64,000 bases of DNA. Source: Streptomyces sp. NBC_01478 (GTDB taxonomy: Bacteria; Actinomycetota; Actinomycetes; Streptomycetales; Streptomycetaceae). Under the pieces are notes generated by a model. It ran no database searches, was not told the origin of the DNA, and was given only the letters and a program-made list of their open reading frames with translations. The first letter of the stretch is position 1, and each line of letters opens with the position of its first letter. The DNA lies in contig NZ_CP109444.1 of NCBI RefSeq assembly GCF_036227225.1, positions 10,025,501-10,089,500 of the forward strand. The letters are read 5' to 3'. A program made the translations under genes and the position numbers. Shown piece after piece: positions 1 to 8,532 of the stretch.

Positions 1-1
1 A

Positions 2-1021
2 CGCTGCCTGAGACCGGTGCTCGCCGCCGGGAGTCCGGCCACCGTGCGCGACCTGATCAGCCGGACCCGCAAGTTCCCGCACCTCGGCTGGCGGGTGGAG
101 GCCGTGTGCACGACGGACGGCCGCGGCGTCGACGGCGAGCAAGGCGGCCTCGACGGCGACCAGTTGGACGGGGTGCCGGTCATAGGGCTGCTGGAGGACG
201 TCGCCAAGCACGTCCGCCACGACGGCTACCGGGTCGTCGCGGTCACACCCGACCCGCACTGGTCACCGGACCGGCTGCAGCGGCTGGCCTGGAACCTCGA
301 GGGCAGCGACGCCGAGATGATCGTGGCCCCCGTGCTGATGGAGGTGGCCGGCCCGCGACTGCACGTCGACGCGGTGCTCGGGATACCGCTGCTGCGGGTC
401 AGCATGCCGACCTTCACCGGCGGCCGCCGGGCGATCAAGGGGGTCGTCGACCGGATGGGCGCGGCGATCCTGCTGCTGCTGTTCGCGCCGCTGATGATCC
501 TCGTGGGGCTGTTCGTGCTGACGGACAGCCGGGGCGGGGTGTTCTACCGCCAGCGCAGAGTCGGCAAGGACGGCCGCGAGTTCACCATGCTGAAGTTCCG
601 CAGCATGGTCGCCGACGCCCACAGCGCGCGTGCGGCGCTGGCCGAGCGCAACGAAGGCGCGGGCCTGCTGTTCAAGCTCCGCCGGGATCCGCGGGTGACC
701 CGGGTGGGAGGGGTGCTGCGCCGCTACTCGATCGACGAGCTCCCGCAGCTCTTCAACGTGCTCACCGGATCCATGTCGCTCGTCGGCCCCCGGCCTCCGC
801 TGCCGGAGGAGTCCGCCGAGTACGGCCCGGACATCCGGCGGCGGCTGCTGGTCAAGCCCGGGCTCACCGGCCTGTGGCAGATCAGCGGGCGCAGCGATCT
901 TCCGTGGGAGGAGGCCGTCCGCCTCGACCTGCGGTACGTGGAGGACTGGTCGCTCGCCCTGGACACGGTGATCTTGTGGAAGACGCTGCGTGCCGTGATC
1001 CACGGGCACGGAGCCTACTGA
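2..1021 (+). CDS. Exopolysaccharide priming glycosyl-1-phosphate transferase, 5' end missing
   Basis: This is the C-terminal part of a polyprenyl-phosphate sugar-1-phosphate transferase, the membrane enzyme that starts a repeat unit by putting a sugar phosphate on undecaprenyl phosphate. The frame is open to the window edge and begins inside the central nucleotide-binding-like domain, so the GTG at 17 is probably not the real start. The catalytic domain covers about the last 200 residues. It has one hydrophobic stretch, then the family landmarks FYRQRRVGKDG, KFRSM, YSIDELPQLFNVL, SLVGPRP and KPGLTGLWQISGR. A 70-base gap separates it from the dehydrogenase gene. It is the first visible gene of a long exopolysaccharide operon. 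The family is certain; which sugar is used cannot be read. Confidence 0.93.
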   Translation, partial: RCLRPVLAAGSPATVRDLISRTRKFPHLGWRVEAVCTTDGRGVDGEQGGLDGDQLDGVPVIGLLEDVAKHVRHDGYRVVAVTPDPHWSPDRLQRLAWNLEGSDAEMIVAPVLMEVAGPRLHVDAVLGIPLLRVSMPTFTGGRRAIKGVVDRMGAAILLLLFAPLMILVGLFVLTDSRGGVFYRQRRVGKDGREFTMLKFRSMVADAHSARAALAERNEGAGLLFKLRRDPRVTRVGGVLRRYSIDELPQLFNVLTGSMSLVGPRPPLPEESAEYGPDIRRRLLVKPGLTGLWQISGRSDLPWEEAVRLDLRYVEDWSLALDTVILWKTLRAVIHGHGAY

Positions 1022-1091
1022 TGCGCGGGGGTCGTCCGACCGGCGCGCGGACCGCAGGCCGCAGGGGCCTGCCTGGGGGGAGAGACCGGAC

Positions 1092-2408
1092 ATGAGAGTC
1101 AGCGTTTTCGGGCTCGGCTACGTGGGCTGTGTGTCGGCCGCGTGCCTGGCCAGCATGGGGCACGAGGTCATCGGGGTGGACGTCAACCAGGTGAAGGTCG
1201 ACCTGGTCAACGACGGCAAGGCCCCGGTGGTGGAGGAACGCATCGGCGAGCTCATAGCCGAGGTCGTACGGACCGGAGCGCTGCGCGCCACCGACGACGT
1301 CCGCGAGGCGATCGCGAACAGCGAGGTGTCGCTGATCTGCGTGGGCACACCGTCGGAGCCCAACGGCAGCCTGTGCACCACCTACTTGGAGCGGGTCACC
1401 GAGGAGATCGGCGCCGCGCTCGCCGAGCGGGGCGGGCGGCAGACCGTCGTGTTCCGCAGCACCATGCTCCCGGGCACCTGTCTGAACCTGCTGGTGCCGA
1501 TCCTGGAGAAGCACGTCGGCGGCACGGCCGGGGTGGACATCGGGGTCGCGGTCAACCCGGAGTTCCTGCGCGAGGGCACCAGCGTGAAGGACTTCTTCGA
1601 CCCGCCCAAGACCGTCATCGGCGAACTCGACCCGGCGAGCGGCGACGCGGTGGCGGCGCTGTACGAGGGCCTGCCCGGCGAGGTGTTCCGGGTGCCGATC
1701 CCGACCGCCGAGGCGATCAAGTACGCGGACAACGCGTTCCACGGCCTCAAGATCGGCTTCGCGAACGAGCTGGGCGCCGTGTGCCAGGCCCTGGGCGTGG
1801 ACTCGCACCAGGTGATGGACGTGTTCGTGGCCGACCGCAAGCTGAACATCAGCCCCGCCTATCTGCGGCCCGGCTTCGCCTTCGGCGGCTCCTGCCTGCC
1901 CAAGGACCTGCGCAGCCTGGTCCACGCGGCGCAGCGGGCCGACGTCTCGGTGCCGATCCTCTCCCACGTGCTGGCCTCCAACTCCGACCACTTGCAACGC
2001 GCGGTGGACATGGTCGAGCGCACCGGCAAACGCCGGGTGGGCCTGTTCGGGCTCTCCTTCAAACCCGGCACCGACGACCTCCGCGAGAGCCCGCTCGTCG
2101 AACTCGCGGAGCGGCTCTTCGGCAAGGGCTACGACCTCAAGATCTACGACGCGAACGTGAGCCTCTCCCGGCTGCTCGGCGCGAACCGCGAGTACATCGA
2201 GAGCCGGCTGCCGCACCTGGCGCAGCTCCTCGCCGACTCCGTCGACGAGGTGCTCGACCATGCGGAGGTGTGCCTGGTCGGGACCAAGGACCCGGCCGTG
2301 CTGGACGCGCTGCCCCACGCGGGCGAGCCGCTGATCGTCGACCTCATCCGCCTCCCCGACGCCGAGGCGCGCCGGGCCGAACCGGGGTACATGGGCCTTG
2401 CCTGGTAA
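1092..2408 (+). CDS. GDP-mannose 6-dehydrogenase-like (UDP-Glc/GDP-Man dehydrogenase family)
   Basis: This NAD-dependent enzyme oxidises a nucleotide sugar twice to a uronic acid. The protein has 438 residues, normal for the family. The Rossmann motif GLGYVG is at residues 7-12 and the catalytic-cysteine segment FGGSCLPKDL has its Cys at residue 268. The surrounding RPGFAFGGSCLPKD, the position of the Cys and the following helix resemble alginate-pathway GDP-mannose dehydrogenase (AlgD) more than UDP-glucose dehydrogenase, so GDP-mannuronate is the favoured product. A GGGGGGAGAG ribosome-binding site precedes the ATG. The gene supplies a uronic acid to the exopolysaccharide operon. Substrate choice is an inference from the motif. 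Confidence 0.87.
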   Translation: MRVSVFGLGYVGCVSAACLASMGHEVIGVDVNQVKVDLVNDGKAPVVEERIGELIAEVVRTGALRATDDVREAIANSEVSLICVGTPSEPNGSLCTTYLERVTEEIGAALAERGGRQTVVFRSTMLPGTCLNLLVPILEKHVGGTAGVDIGVAVNPEFLREGTSVKDFFDPPKTVIGELDPASGDAVAALYEGLPGEVFRVPIPTAEAIKYADNAFHGLKIGFANELGAVCQALGVDSHQVMDVFVADRKLNISPAYLRPGFAFGGSCLPKDLRSLVHAAQRADVSVPILSHVLASNSDHLQRAVDMVERTGKRRVGLFGLSFKPGTDDLRESPLVELAERLFGKGYDLKIYDANVSLSRLLGANREYIESRLPHLAQLLADSVDEVLDHAEVCLVGTKDPAVLDALPHAGEPLIVDLIRLPDAEARRAEPGYMGLAW

Positions 2409-3663
2409 CGCGACCACCGGCGACGGGACGAACCGTCGCGCGCTGATCCTCGTGGAGAACCTCTCGGTGCCGTTCGACCGGCGGGTGTGGCAGGAGTGCA
2501 CCACGCTGCGCGACGCCGGCTGGGAGGTGCATGTCATCTGCCCCCAGGGGGAGAAGCGGGACACCGAACCGGAGGCGGTGATCGACGGGGTGCGGATCCA
2601 CCGCTACCCGCTGCGCGCGGCCACCGGAGGACCGGCCGGCTATCTGCGGGAGTACGGATCGGCGCTGTGGCACACGGTCAGGCTGGCCCGCAAGGTCGGC
2701 CCGGTCGACGTGGTCCACGCCTGCAACCCGCCCGACCTGCTGTTCCTGCCGGCCCTGTGGATGAAGCGGCGCGGCGCGCGGTTCGTCTTCGACCAGCACG
2801 ACCTGGTGCCCGAGCTGTACCTCTCCCGGTTCGACCGCGGCGAGGACCTGCTCTACCGCGCCGTGTGCGCGCTGGAGCGGCGGACCTACCGGGCCGCGGA
2901 CATCGTGCTCGCCACCAACGAGAGCTACAAGGATGTCGCGCTCAGCCGAGGCGGCCGGCGGCCGGAGGACGTCTTCGTGGTGCGCAGCGCGCCCGCGACC
3001 GACCGGTTCCAACCGGTGCCGCCGGAGCCGGAGTTGAAGCGCGGCAAGCCCCATCTGCTGTGCTACCTCGGCGTCATGGGTCCTCAGGACGGCGTCGACT
3101 ACGCCCTGCGGGCCCTGGCGAAACTGCGCGACGAGGTCGGCCGGACCGACTGGCACGCGGTCTTCGTCGGGGCAGGCGACGCCTTCGACGCGATGGTGGA
3201 ACTGTCCGGGCAGCTCGGCCTCGCCGACCGGGTGCAGTTCACCGGACGCATCCCGGACGCCGACCTGGTGCGCTACCTGTGCACCGCCGACGTGTGCCTT
3301 TCCCCCGACCCGCACAACCCGCTCAACGACGTGTCGACCATGAACAAGGTCCTGGAGTACATGGCGATGGGACGGCCGATCGTCTCCTTCGACCTCCGGG
3401 AGGCACGCGTCTCCGCCGGTGACGCCGCCGTCTACGCGCCCGCCAACGACGAGGCCCAGTTCGCCAAGCTCATCGCGCTGCTCCTCGACGATCCGGAGAA
3501 GCGGGCCCGGATGGGCAGGACCGGCCAGGAGCGGATCAGCGGGCCGCTGTCCTGGGAGAACTCGCAAGCGTCACTGCTCGCCGCCTACGCCGCCGCCACC
3601 CGGGACCATGCCCCGGTGTCGACGGGTGGGCCGCTCCGTACGGGGAAGAGGCCGCTCCATTGA
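2398..3663 (+). CDS. Glycosyltransferase family 4
   Basis: This is a GT-B fold glycosyltransferase that adds a sugar to the lipid-linked repeat unit on the cytoplasmic side. The N-terminal domain opens with the segment LVENLSVPFDRRVWQE, typical of this subgroup. The C-terminal donor-binding domain has the GT4 pattern near residues 300-340 (DVCLSPDPHNPLNDVSTMNKVLEYMAMGRPIV, split here as PHNPLND and NKVLEYMAMG). The proposed TTG start overlaps the end of the dehydrogenase gene by 11 bases. No in-frame ATG or GTG lies before the first conserved strand, so TTG is preferred, but the start is the weakest part of the call. Confidence 0.88.
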   Translation: MPGNATTGDGTNRRALILVENLSVPFDRRVWQECTTLRDAGWEVHVICPQGEKRDTEPEAVIDGVRIHRYPLRAATGGPAGYLREYGSALWHTVRLARKVGPVDVVHACNPPDLLFLPALWMKRRGARFVFDQHDLVPELYLSRFDRGEDLLYRAVCALERRTYRAADIVLATNESYKDVALSRGGRRPEDVFVVRSAPATDRFQPVPPEPELKRGKPHLLCYLGVMGPQDGVDYALRALAKLRDEVGRTDWHAVFVGAGDAFDAMVELSGQLGLADRVQFTGRIPDADLVRYLCTADVCLSPDPHNPLNDVSTMNKVLEYMAMGRPIVSFDLREARVSAGDAAVYAPANDEAQFAKLIALLLDDPEKRARMGRTGQERISGPLSWENSQASLLAAYAAATRDHAPVSTGGPLRTGKRPLH

Positions 3664-5030
3664 ATGACGACACGATCCGCCTGGTCACGATCGGACGGAT
3701 TCTCCGTCGGCGGTGGCGGCTGTTGGCCGTCCTCGCCGTAGTGGGCGCGCTCTTCGGTTACGGCACCTCGGTGCTGCTGCTCCCGCCGCGCTACACGGCA
3801 GAGGCATCGGTCCTGCTGCCGGGCCAGTGGGAAGAGCGCGAACTGCTGACCCAGGTGGACATCGCGACCAGTTCGGCGGTGGTCGACCGGGCCGCGGCCG
3901 CGCTCAAGTGGAAGGGCGTCGACGGCACCGAGCTGCGCGACGACGTGAGTGCCAAGGCGGACGACGGGAACATCATCAAGGTCTCCGGTACGGCCGACAC
4001 CCCGGAGCGCGCCCAGCAGCTCTCCGACCAACTGGCCCAGCAGTTCGTCACCTTCGCCACCCGCATCGCGGGCGGCAGCACCGACCCCGCGGCGGACACG
4101 GCGACAGAGGCACTGCGCAAGCAGGTGGCCGAGACCAACCGCCGCATCACGGACCTGGCCAACTCGGCGGACCCGGGGCAGACCGTGGAGAGCGTGCAGG
4201 CCCGCACCGAACTCGAAGGCCTGCGCACCGGCCTGCAGGACGCCATGAAGAAGCTGGAGGAGGCCAACCCGGCGACCGCCAAGGCCAGCTTGGTCGTCAT
4301 GGGGCCGGCCCCCCGGCCGACCGGCGCGGCAGCACCCACGAGGACACAGCAAATCGCCGCCGGGGCGCTGCTCTTCCTCCTGCTCGCGGTCGTCGGCCAT
4401 CTCGCCGCCGCACGGGTCAGCCGCCGGCTGCGCACCGAACCGGAGATCGCCGCGGCGCTCGGCTCACCGTTCCTCGGCGCCGTCGACGTGCCCGGTGAAC
4501 AGCGCGGGCACCACCCCGAGAGCCATGGCTCACGGGCCCGGCTCCGCCGGCTTCTGGGCATCGACACCCGATGGGACACACCGACCCCGCACAGGTCCGG
4601 CGACGAGGCCGAGCGGCGGATCCGCTACCGGCGGGTGTGCGCTCGCCTCCGGGACCAACTGCCCGCCCCGCGACGGCTGTTGCTCGTCGTACCGGAAGGC
4701 GACGAGGTGGCCCGCCGGGCCGCCGTACAGCTCGTCACCGAGGCCGGCGGCGATCCGCTGCTGCGGCTGGCGGAGGTCTCGGCGGACCGGCCGATCGTGC
4801 CGGACCGCGAAACCGAGTCCGGTGCCCTCGCCGTCCTCAGTGCCGGGAGCTGGACCGCCGCGGAACTCGCCGGCATCGCCGAGGCGTGCGCGGACGGCGG
4901 CCACGCACTCGTCGGCGTCGTCGTCGCGGGTACGGTCCGCACCCGCCCGGCGCGGACCGCCGACCGCCCTTCTGACGAGGCCACCATGGCGCTCGCGGTG
5001 CACGGCCACGCGAGAGGAGATTCAGCGTGA
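3660..5030 (+). CDS. Wzz-like polysaccharide co-polymerase with decayed C-terminal domain
   Basis: This is a chain-length/export regulator of the Wzz type. It has 456 residues with transmembrane helices near 21-43 and 231-250 flanking an extracellular, coiled-coil-rich segment. The cytoplasmic C-terminal part (about 300-450) has the outline of a tyrosine-autokinase ATPase fold (RRLLLVVPEGDEV and a late LVGVVVAG strand) but no Walker A lysine or tyrosine cluster. The start is TTG, overlapping the previous stop, with GGGAAGAGG upstream. It overlaps the next gene by 4 bases (GTGA), so the two Wzz-like proteins are probably made together and may act as a pair. Confidence 0.8.
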   Translation: MNDDTIRLVTIGRILRRRWRLLAVLAVVGALFGYGTSVLLLPPRYTAEASVLLPGQWEERELLTQVDIATSSAVVDRAAAALKWKGVDGTELRDDVSAKADDGNIIKVSGTADTPERAQQLSDQLAQQFVTFATRIAGGSTDPAADTATEALRKQVAETNRRITDLANSADPGQTVESVQARTELEGLRTGLQDAMKKLEEANPATAKASLVVMGPAPRPTGAAAPTRTQQIAAGALLFLLLAVVGHLAAARVSRRLRTEPEIAAALGSPFLGAVDVPGEQRGHHPESHGSRARLRRLLGIDTRWDTPTPHRSGDEAERRIRYRRVCARLRDQLPAPRRLLLVVPEGDEVARRAAVQLVTEAGGDPLLRLAEVSADRPIVPDRETESGALAVLSAGSWTAAELAGIAEACADGGHALVGVVVAGTVRTRPARTADRPSDEATMALAVHGHARGDSA

Positions 5031-6580
5031 CGACGAACACGACTTCGGAGTCGTCGGCCGCCGGCCCACTCCTCGACCTCCAGGCGCTGGTGGTCGCGGT
5101 GCGCAGGCGCCGCCGCCTGTGGGGCGCCATGGCGCTCCTCGGCCTGTTGCTCGGCGCGGCCGTCGCGGTCCTGCTGCCGCCCGCACCGGCCGCGGTGACC
5201 AAGGTGCTGGTCGCGCACCAGGAGGACCAGCCGAACGACACCGGAACGCTGATCCGCACCGACGCCCAACTGCTGGCGACCTCGCGGATCGCCGGCCAGG
5301 CCCTGCGGATCCTCAAGTCCCCGGAAAAACCGGAGGACTTCATGAAGGACTACCGGGGCACCGGACTGACCAACAACGTCCTCGAGATCGATGTGACGGG
5401 CAAGACCGACGCGGAAGCGGTGGCCCGGGCCAAGGCACTGGCCGAAGCGTTCGTCGCGGACCACGCCAAGCGCATCAAGGCCATCGCCGACGCCAACGCC
5501 CAGGGCCTGCTCGACCAGCGCGACCGCATGAAGGCGGAGCTTGCCGACGTCAACAAGACGATCAACGGCCGGACGCCCGACACCGACCCCACGGACTCGG
5601 CGAACCTCGAGTCGCTCTTCGCCCAGCGGGCCGAACTCACCTCGCAGATCTCCGACTTCGGCCAGCGCGCCGAGGAGGCCCGGGTCGGCGCGCCGCAACT
5701 CGTCGCCGGCACCCAGATCGTGGACGCCCCGCGCGCGGTACGGCACTCCCTGCCCAAGGCCCTCGTCACCGACGCCGTGGTCGGACTCGTCCTCGGGCTC
5801 TTCCTCGGCCTCGCGCTGGCCGCCGTCGGCGTGGTGGTCGCGGACCGGCCCGTGCTGCGCCGGGACATCGCGGCGAACCTCGGCGCCTCGGTCATCGCCG
5901 AACTGCCCCGCCGCTCCGGCAGGTTGTGGCAGCGCCGACGGACCCGGGTGGCCCGCGAACGGCTCACCACGACACTGGCCCGCACCGCGCGCGGCTCCGC
6001 GGAACCGCTGTCGCTGCTGGAACTCGGCTGCGCGCGCGGCACGACCGTGATCGCCCTCGGCCTCGCCCGGGCACTGGGGGAGGACGGTCCGGTGACCGTC
6101 GTCGACGGCCTCCCCGGCACACAGCTCTCGCGCCGCCGCCCGAAACCGGGAGACCCCACCGTGGTCGGCGCCGAACGCGTCCCGGCCATGTCGTCCCAGG
6201 AGGGCCGGATCGGCGTCGGCTCGGTGGCACCCGGCACGGCGTGGACCGACCTCCAGTACCTCGGCACCCGGACCGTGCTCGTCGTCCGTGCCGGGCACGG
6301 CAACGCCGCCTGGCTGCACACCGTGGCACGGCAGCTCGCGGACCAGCGCATCCCGGTGATCGGCGTGGTGCTGATCGACCCCGATCCGCGCGACCGGACC
6401 GACGGCACGCTGTGGGACGGGCTGGCCAACGCGCTGCGCGGCCGCAGCGAACCGCCGACCTGGCAGAGCGGTGGGGGTACCTCCCACGCCGTCAAGGCAG
6501 TGGGGGAGGAACGACGGCTCACCGAACGGCAGCCGATACGGGCCGCACGGGTCCCGGACAACGACCAGGAGGTGCGCTAG
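5027..6580 (+). CDS. Second Wzz-like polysaccharide co-polymerase with degenerate ATPase domain
   Basis: This protein of 517 residues has transmembrane helices near 30-52 and 246-270 around an extracellular Wzz-type domain. The cytoplasmic domain follows the layout of a bacterial tyrosine kinase, but the P-loop position reads ELGCARGTTVIALGLARAL (about 331-350), lacking the GKT/GKS lysine. No C-terminal Tyr cluster is seen. It is therefore likely a non-catalytic regulator of chain length or export. The GTG start overlaps the previous stop (GTGA), and its stop is 2 bases before the amidotransferase start. Whether it binds nucleotide is unknown. Confidence 0.8.
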   Translation: MTTNTTSESSAAGPLLDLQALVVAVRRRRRLWGAMALLGLLLGAAVAVLLPPAPAAVTKVLVAHQEDQPNDTGTLIRTDAQLLATSRIAGQALRILKSPEKPEDFMKDYRGTGLTNNVLEIDVTGKTDAEAVARAKALAEAFVADHAKRIKAIADANAQGLLDQRDRMKAELADVNKTINGRTPDTDPTDSANLESLFAQRAELTSQISDFGQRAEEARVGAPQLVAGTQIVDAPRAVRHSLPKALVTDAVVGLVLGLFLGLALAAVGVVVADRPVLRRDIAANLGASVIAELPRRSGRLWQRRRTRVARERLTTTLARTARGSAEPLSLLELGCARGTTVIALGLARALGEDGPVTVVDGLPGTQLSRRRPKPGDPTVVGAERVPAMSSQEGRIGVGSVAPGTAWTDLQYLGTRTVLVVRAGHGNAAWLHTVARQLADQRIPVIGVVLIDPDPRDRTDGTLWDGLANALRGRSEPPTWQSGGGTSHAVKAVGEERRLTERQPIRAARVPDNDQEVR

Positions 6581-6582
6581 AC

Positions 6583-8517
6583 GTGTGTGGCATCGCGGGC
6601 ACGTACCGATGGCCGGACGGAAAGGCCGTCACCGACCGGCTCACCGACACCCTCGCCCACCGCGGCCCGGACGGCGCGGGCCGCTACGGCCACCCCCTGG
6701 GTGACGGCGAGGTGCAGCTCGGACACCGCCGGCTGTCCATCGTCGACCTGTCCGAGACCGGCGCCCAGCCGATGGTCTCGGACGGCCTCGCCCTGACGTA
6801 CAACGGCGAGCTGTACAACGCGGCGGAACTGCGGGCGGAGCTGGAGGCCACCGGGGTGCGCTTCCGCGGCACCTCCGACACCGAGGTACTGCTGGAGGCC
6901 TGGCGGCGCTGGGGCACGGACTGTCTGCCCCGGCTGCGCGGCATGTTCGCGTTCGGCATCTTCGACGAGCGCACCGGTGAACTGGTGCTCGTCCGCGACC
7001 AGTTGGGCATCAAGCCACTGTTCCTGCTCCGGCGCGGCGAGGGCCTGATGTTCGCCTCCGAGCTCAAGGCGCTCGCCGCCGCGACCGGCAAGTCGCTGGA
7101 GGTGGACCAGGCGGCGCTCGTGGCCTCCCTGCTCTACTACTGGGTGCCGGACTCCCGCTGCGCGTTCCGCGAGGCGGAGAAGCTGCCGCCGGGGAGCTGG
7201 CTGCGGTGCCGGCCCGACGGCCGGGTGGAGCGCGGCAGTTTCTGGAACCTGAAGGACGTCGCCGCCGAGGGCCGGGACCGGGCGCTGGCCGGCGAACAGC
7301 CGGACCTCGCCGCCATCGTCGAGGAGTCGACCCGGCGCCACCTGATCTCCGACGTCCCCGTGGCGACCTTCCTCTCCGGCGGCCTCGACTCCAGCTATCT
7401 CACCGCGCTGGCGGCCCGCCACCAGCCCGGGATCTCCGCCTACACGATCGGATTCCGCGCCGAGGACGCCAAGTTCGAGGCGATGCCGGACGACCTGCGC
7501 TACGCCCGGCAGGTCGCCGAGCAGTTCGGTGTCGATCTGCACGAGATCGAGATCGCCCCGAACGTGCTCGACCTGCTGCCGCAGATGACGTACAGCCTGG
7601 ACGAGCCGATCGGCGACCCCGCCGCGATCAACACGTACCTGATCTGCATGGCCGCCCGGGAGGCCGGGGTCAAGGTGATGCTCTCGGGGATGGGCGCCGA
7701 CGAGCTGTTCGCCGGGTACCGCAAGCACTTCGCCAACCTGCTCGCGCTGCGCTACCAGCGCGTCCCGCGACCCCTGCGGCGCGGGGTGTCCGGGGTCGTG
7801 GACCGGCTGCCGGTCGCCACGGCCCGCCGCGGCTACCGGTCGGTGCGCTTCGCGAAGCGGTTCCTCTCCTTCGCCGATCTGCCGGAGGAGACCGCGTTCC
7901 GGCGCAGCTACACCATGTACGACCAGGACGAGCTGCTCGCCCTGGTCAACCCGGACCTGGCCGGGACGGTCGACGACGTGGTCACCGAACACGCCGACGT
8001 CTACCAGGACAACGACCTCGACGACTTCGTCAACCGCATGTGCCTGACCGACGCCCGGATGTTCCTGCCGGGCCTGAACCTCGCCTACACCGACCGGTCG
8101 AGCATGGCCGCGTCGACGGAGGTCCGGGTGCCGTACGTCGACATCGAGGTGGTCAAGGCGGCGTTCGCCGTACCCGGCAACCGCAAGATCGTCGGGCGCC
8201 AGGGCAAGGCCGTCCTCAAGGAGGCGGCCACCTCGGTCCTGCCCAAGGAGATCGTGTACCGGCCCAAGGGCCTGTTCAGCGCCCCGCTGCGGGCCTGGAT
8301 GAGCCGGGACCTGGCACCGCTGGTGCGCGAGGTGGTCAACGACGGCGAACTCGTCCGGTCCGGGCTGCTGCGCCGCGACGCGCTGGCCCGGATGGTCGCG
8401 GAGGACGCCGCCGGACAGGCGGACTACTCCAAGCATCTGTGGCACGTACTGACCCTCGAGTACTGGTATCGCGACGCGACCTCTGGCTCCGCCCAGAGCA
8501 CTCGGTCGACGGCTTAG
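6583..8517 (+). CDS. Asparagine synthase (glutamine-hydrolysing)-type amidotransferase
   Basis: This is a class II glutamine amidotransferase fused to an adenylating synthase domain: it takes ammonia from glutamine and amidates a carboxylate. GTG is followed at once by Cys-Gly-Ile, so processing exposes the nucleophile Cys2. YNGELYN lies in the glutaminase half and the ATP-binding SGGLDSS at about 265-271. The length of 644 residues is normal for AsnB. AGGAGG lies upstream. Its place between co-polymerases and the two-domain oxidoreductase suggests that it amidates a uronic acid of the polymer, as proposed for similar genes in other surface-polysaccharide loci, rather than making asparagine. 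That role is inference. Confidence 0.9.
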   Translation: MCGIAGTYRWPDGKAVTDRLTDTLAHRGPDGAGRYGHPLGDGEVQLGHRRLSIVDLSETGAQPMVSDGLALTYNGELYNAAELRAELEATGVRFRGTSDTEVLLEAWRRWGTDCLPRLRGMFAFGIFDERTGELVLVRDQLGIKPLFLLRRGEGLMFASELKALAAATGKSLEVDQAALVASLLYYWVPDSRCAFREAEKLPPGSWLRCRPDGRVERGSFWNLKDVAAEGRDRALAGEQPDLAAIVEESTRRHLISDVPVATFLSGGLDSSYLTALAARHQPGISAYTIGFRAEDAKFEAMPDDLRYARQVAEQFGVDLHEIEIAPNVLDLLPQMTYSLDEPIGDPAAINTYLICMAAREAGVKVMLSGMGADELFAGYRKHFANLLALRYQRVPRPLRRGVSGVVDRLPVATARRGYRSVRFAKRFLSFADLPEETAFRRSYTMYDQDELLALVNPDLAGTVDDVVTEHADVYQDNDLDDFVNRMCLTDARMFLPGLNLAYTDRSSMAASTEVRVPYVDIEVVKAAFAVPGNRKIVGRQGKAVLKEAATSVLPKEIVYRPKGLFSAPLRAWMSRDLAPLVREVVNDGELVRSGLLRRDALARMVAEDAAGQADYSKHLWHVLTLEYWYRDATSGSAQSTRSTA

Positions 8518-8532
8518 GAATCAGGAGTTCTG

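Noticed and set aside
882..2564. Antisense frame of 560 codons over the GDP-mannose dehydrogenase
   Set aside because: Composition is typical of a shadow frame, and the plus-strand gene has all family motifs.
4495..6582. Possible large gene made by extending the amidotransferase frame upstream
   Set aside because: The upstream part has Arg/Pro/Gly-rich shadow composition and overlaps two real Wzz-like genes. The GTG at 6583 puts Cys at residue 2 as the enzyme class requires.
6583..8517. Housekeeping asparagine biosynthesis gene
   Set aside because: The fold fits, but the gene is embedded in an exopolysaccharide operon with tight spacing, so a polymer-modifying role is more likely.
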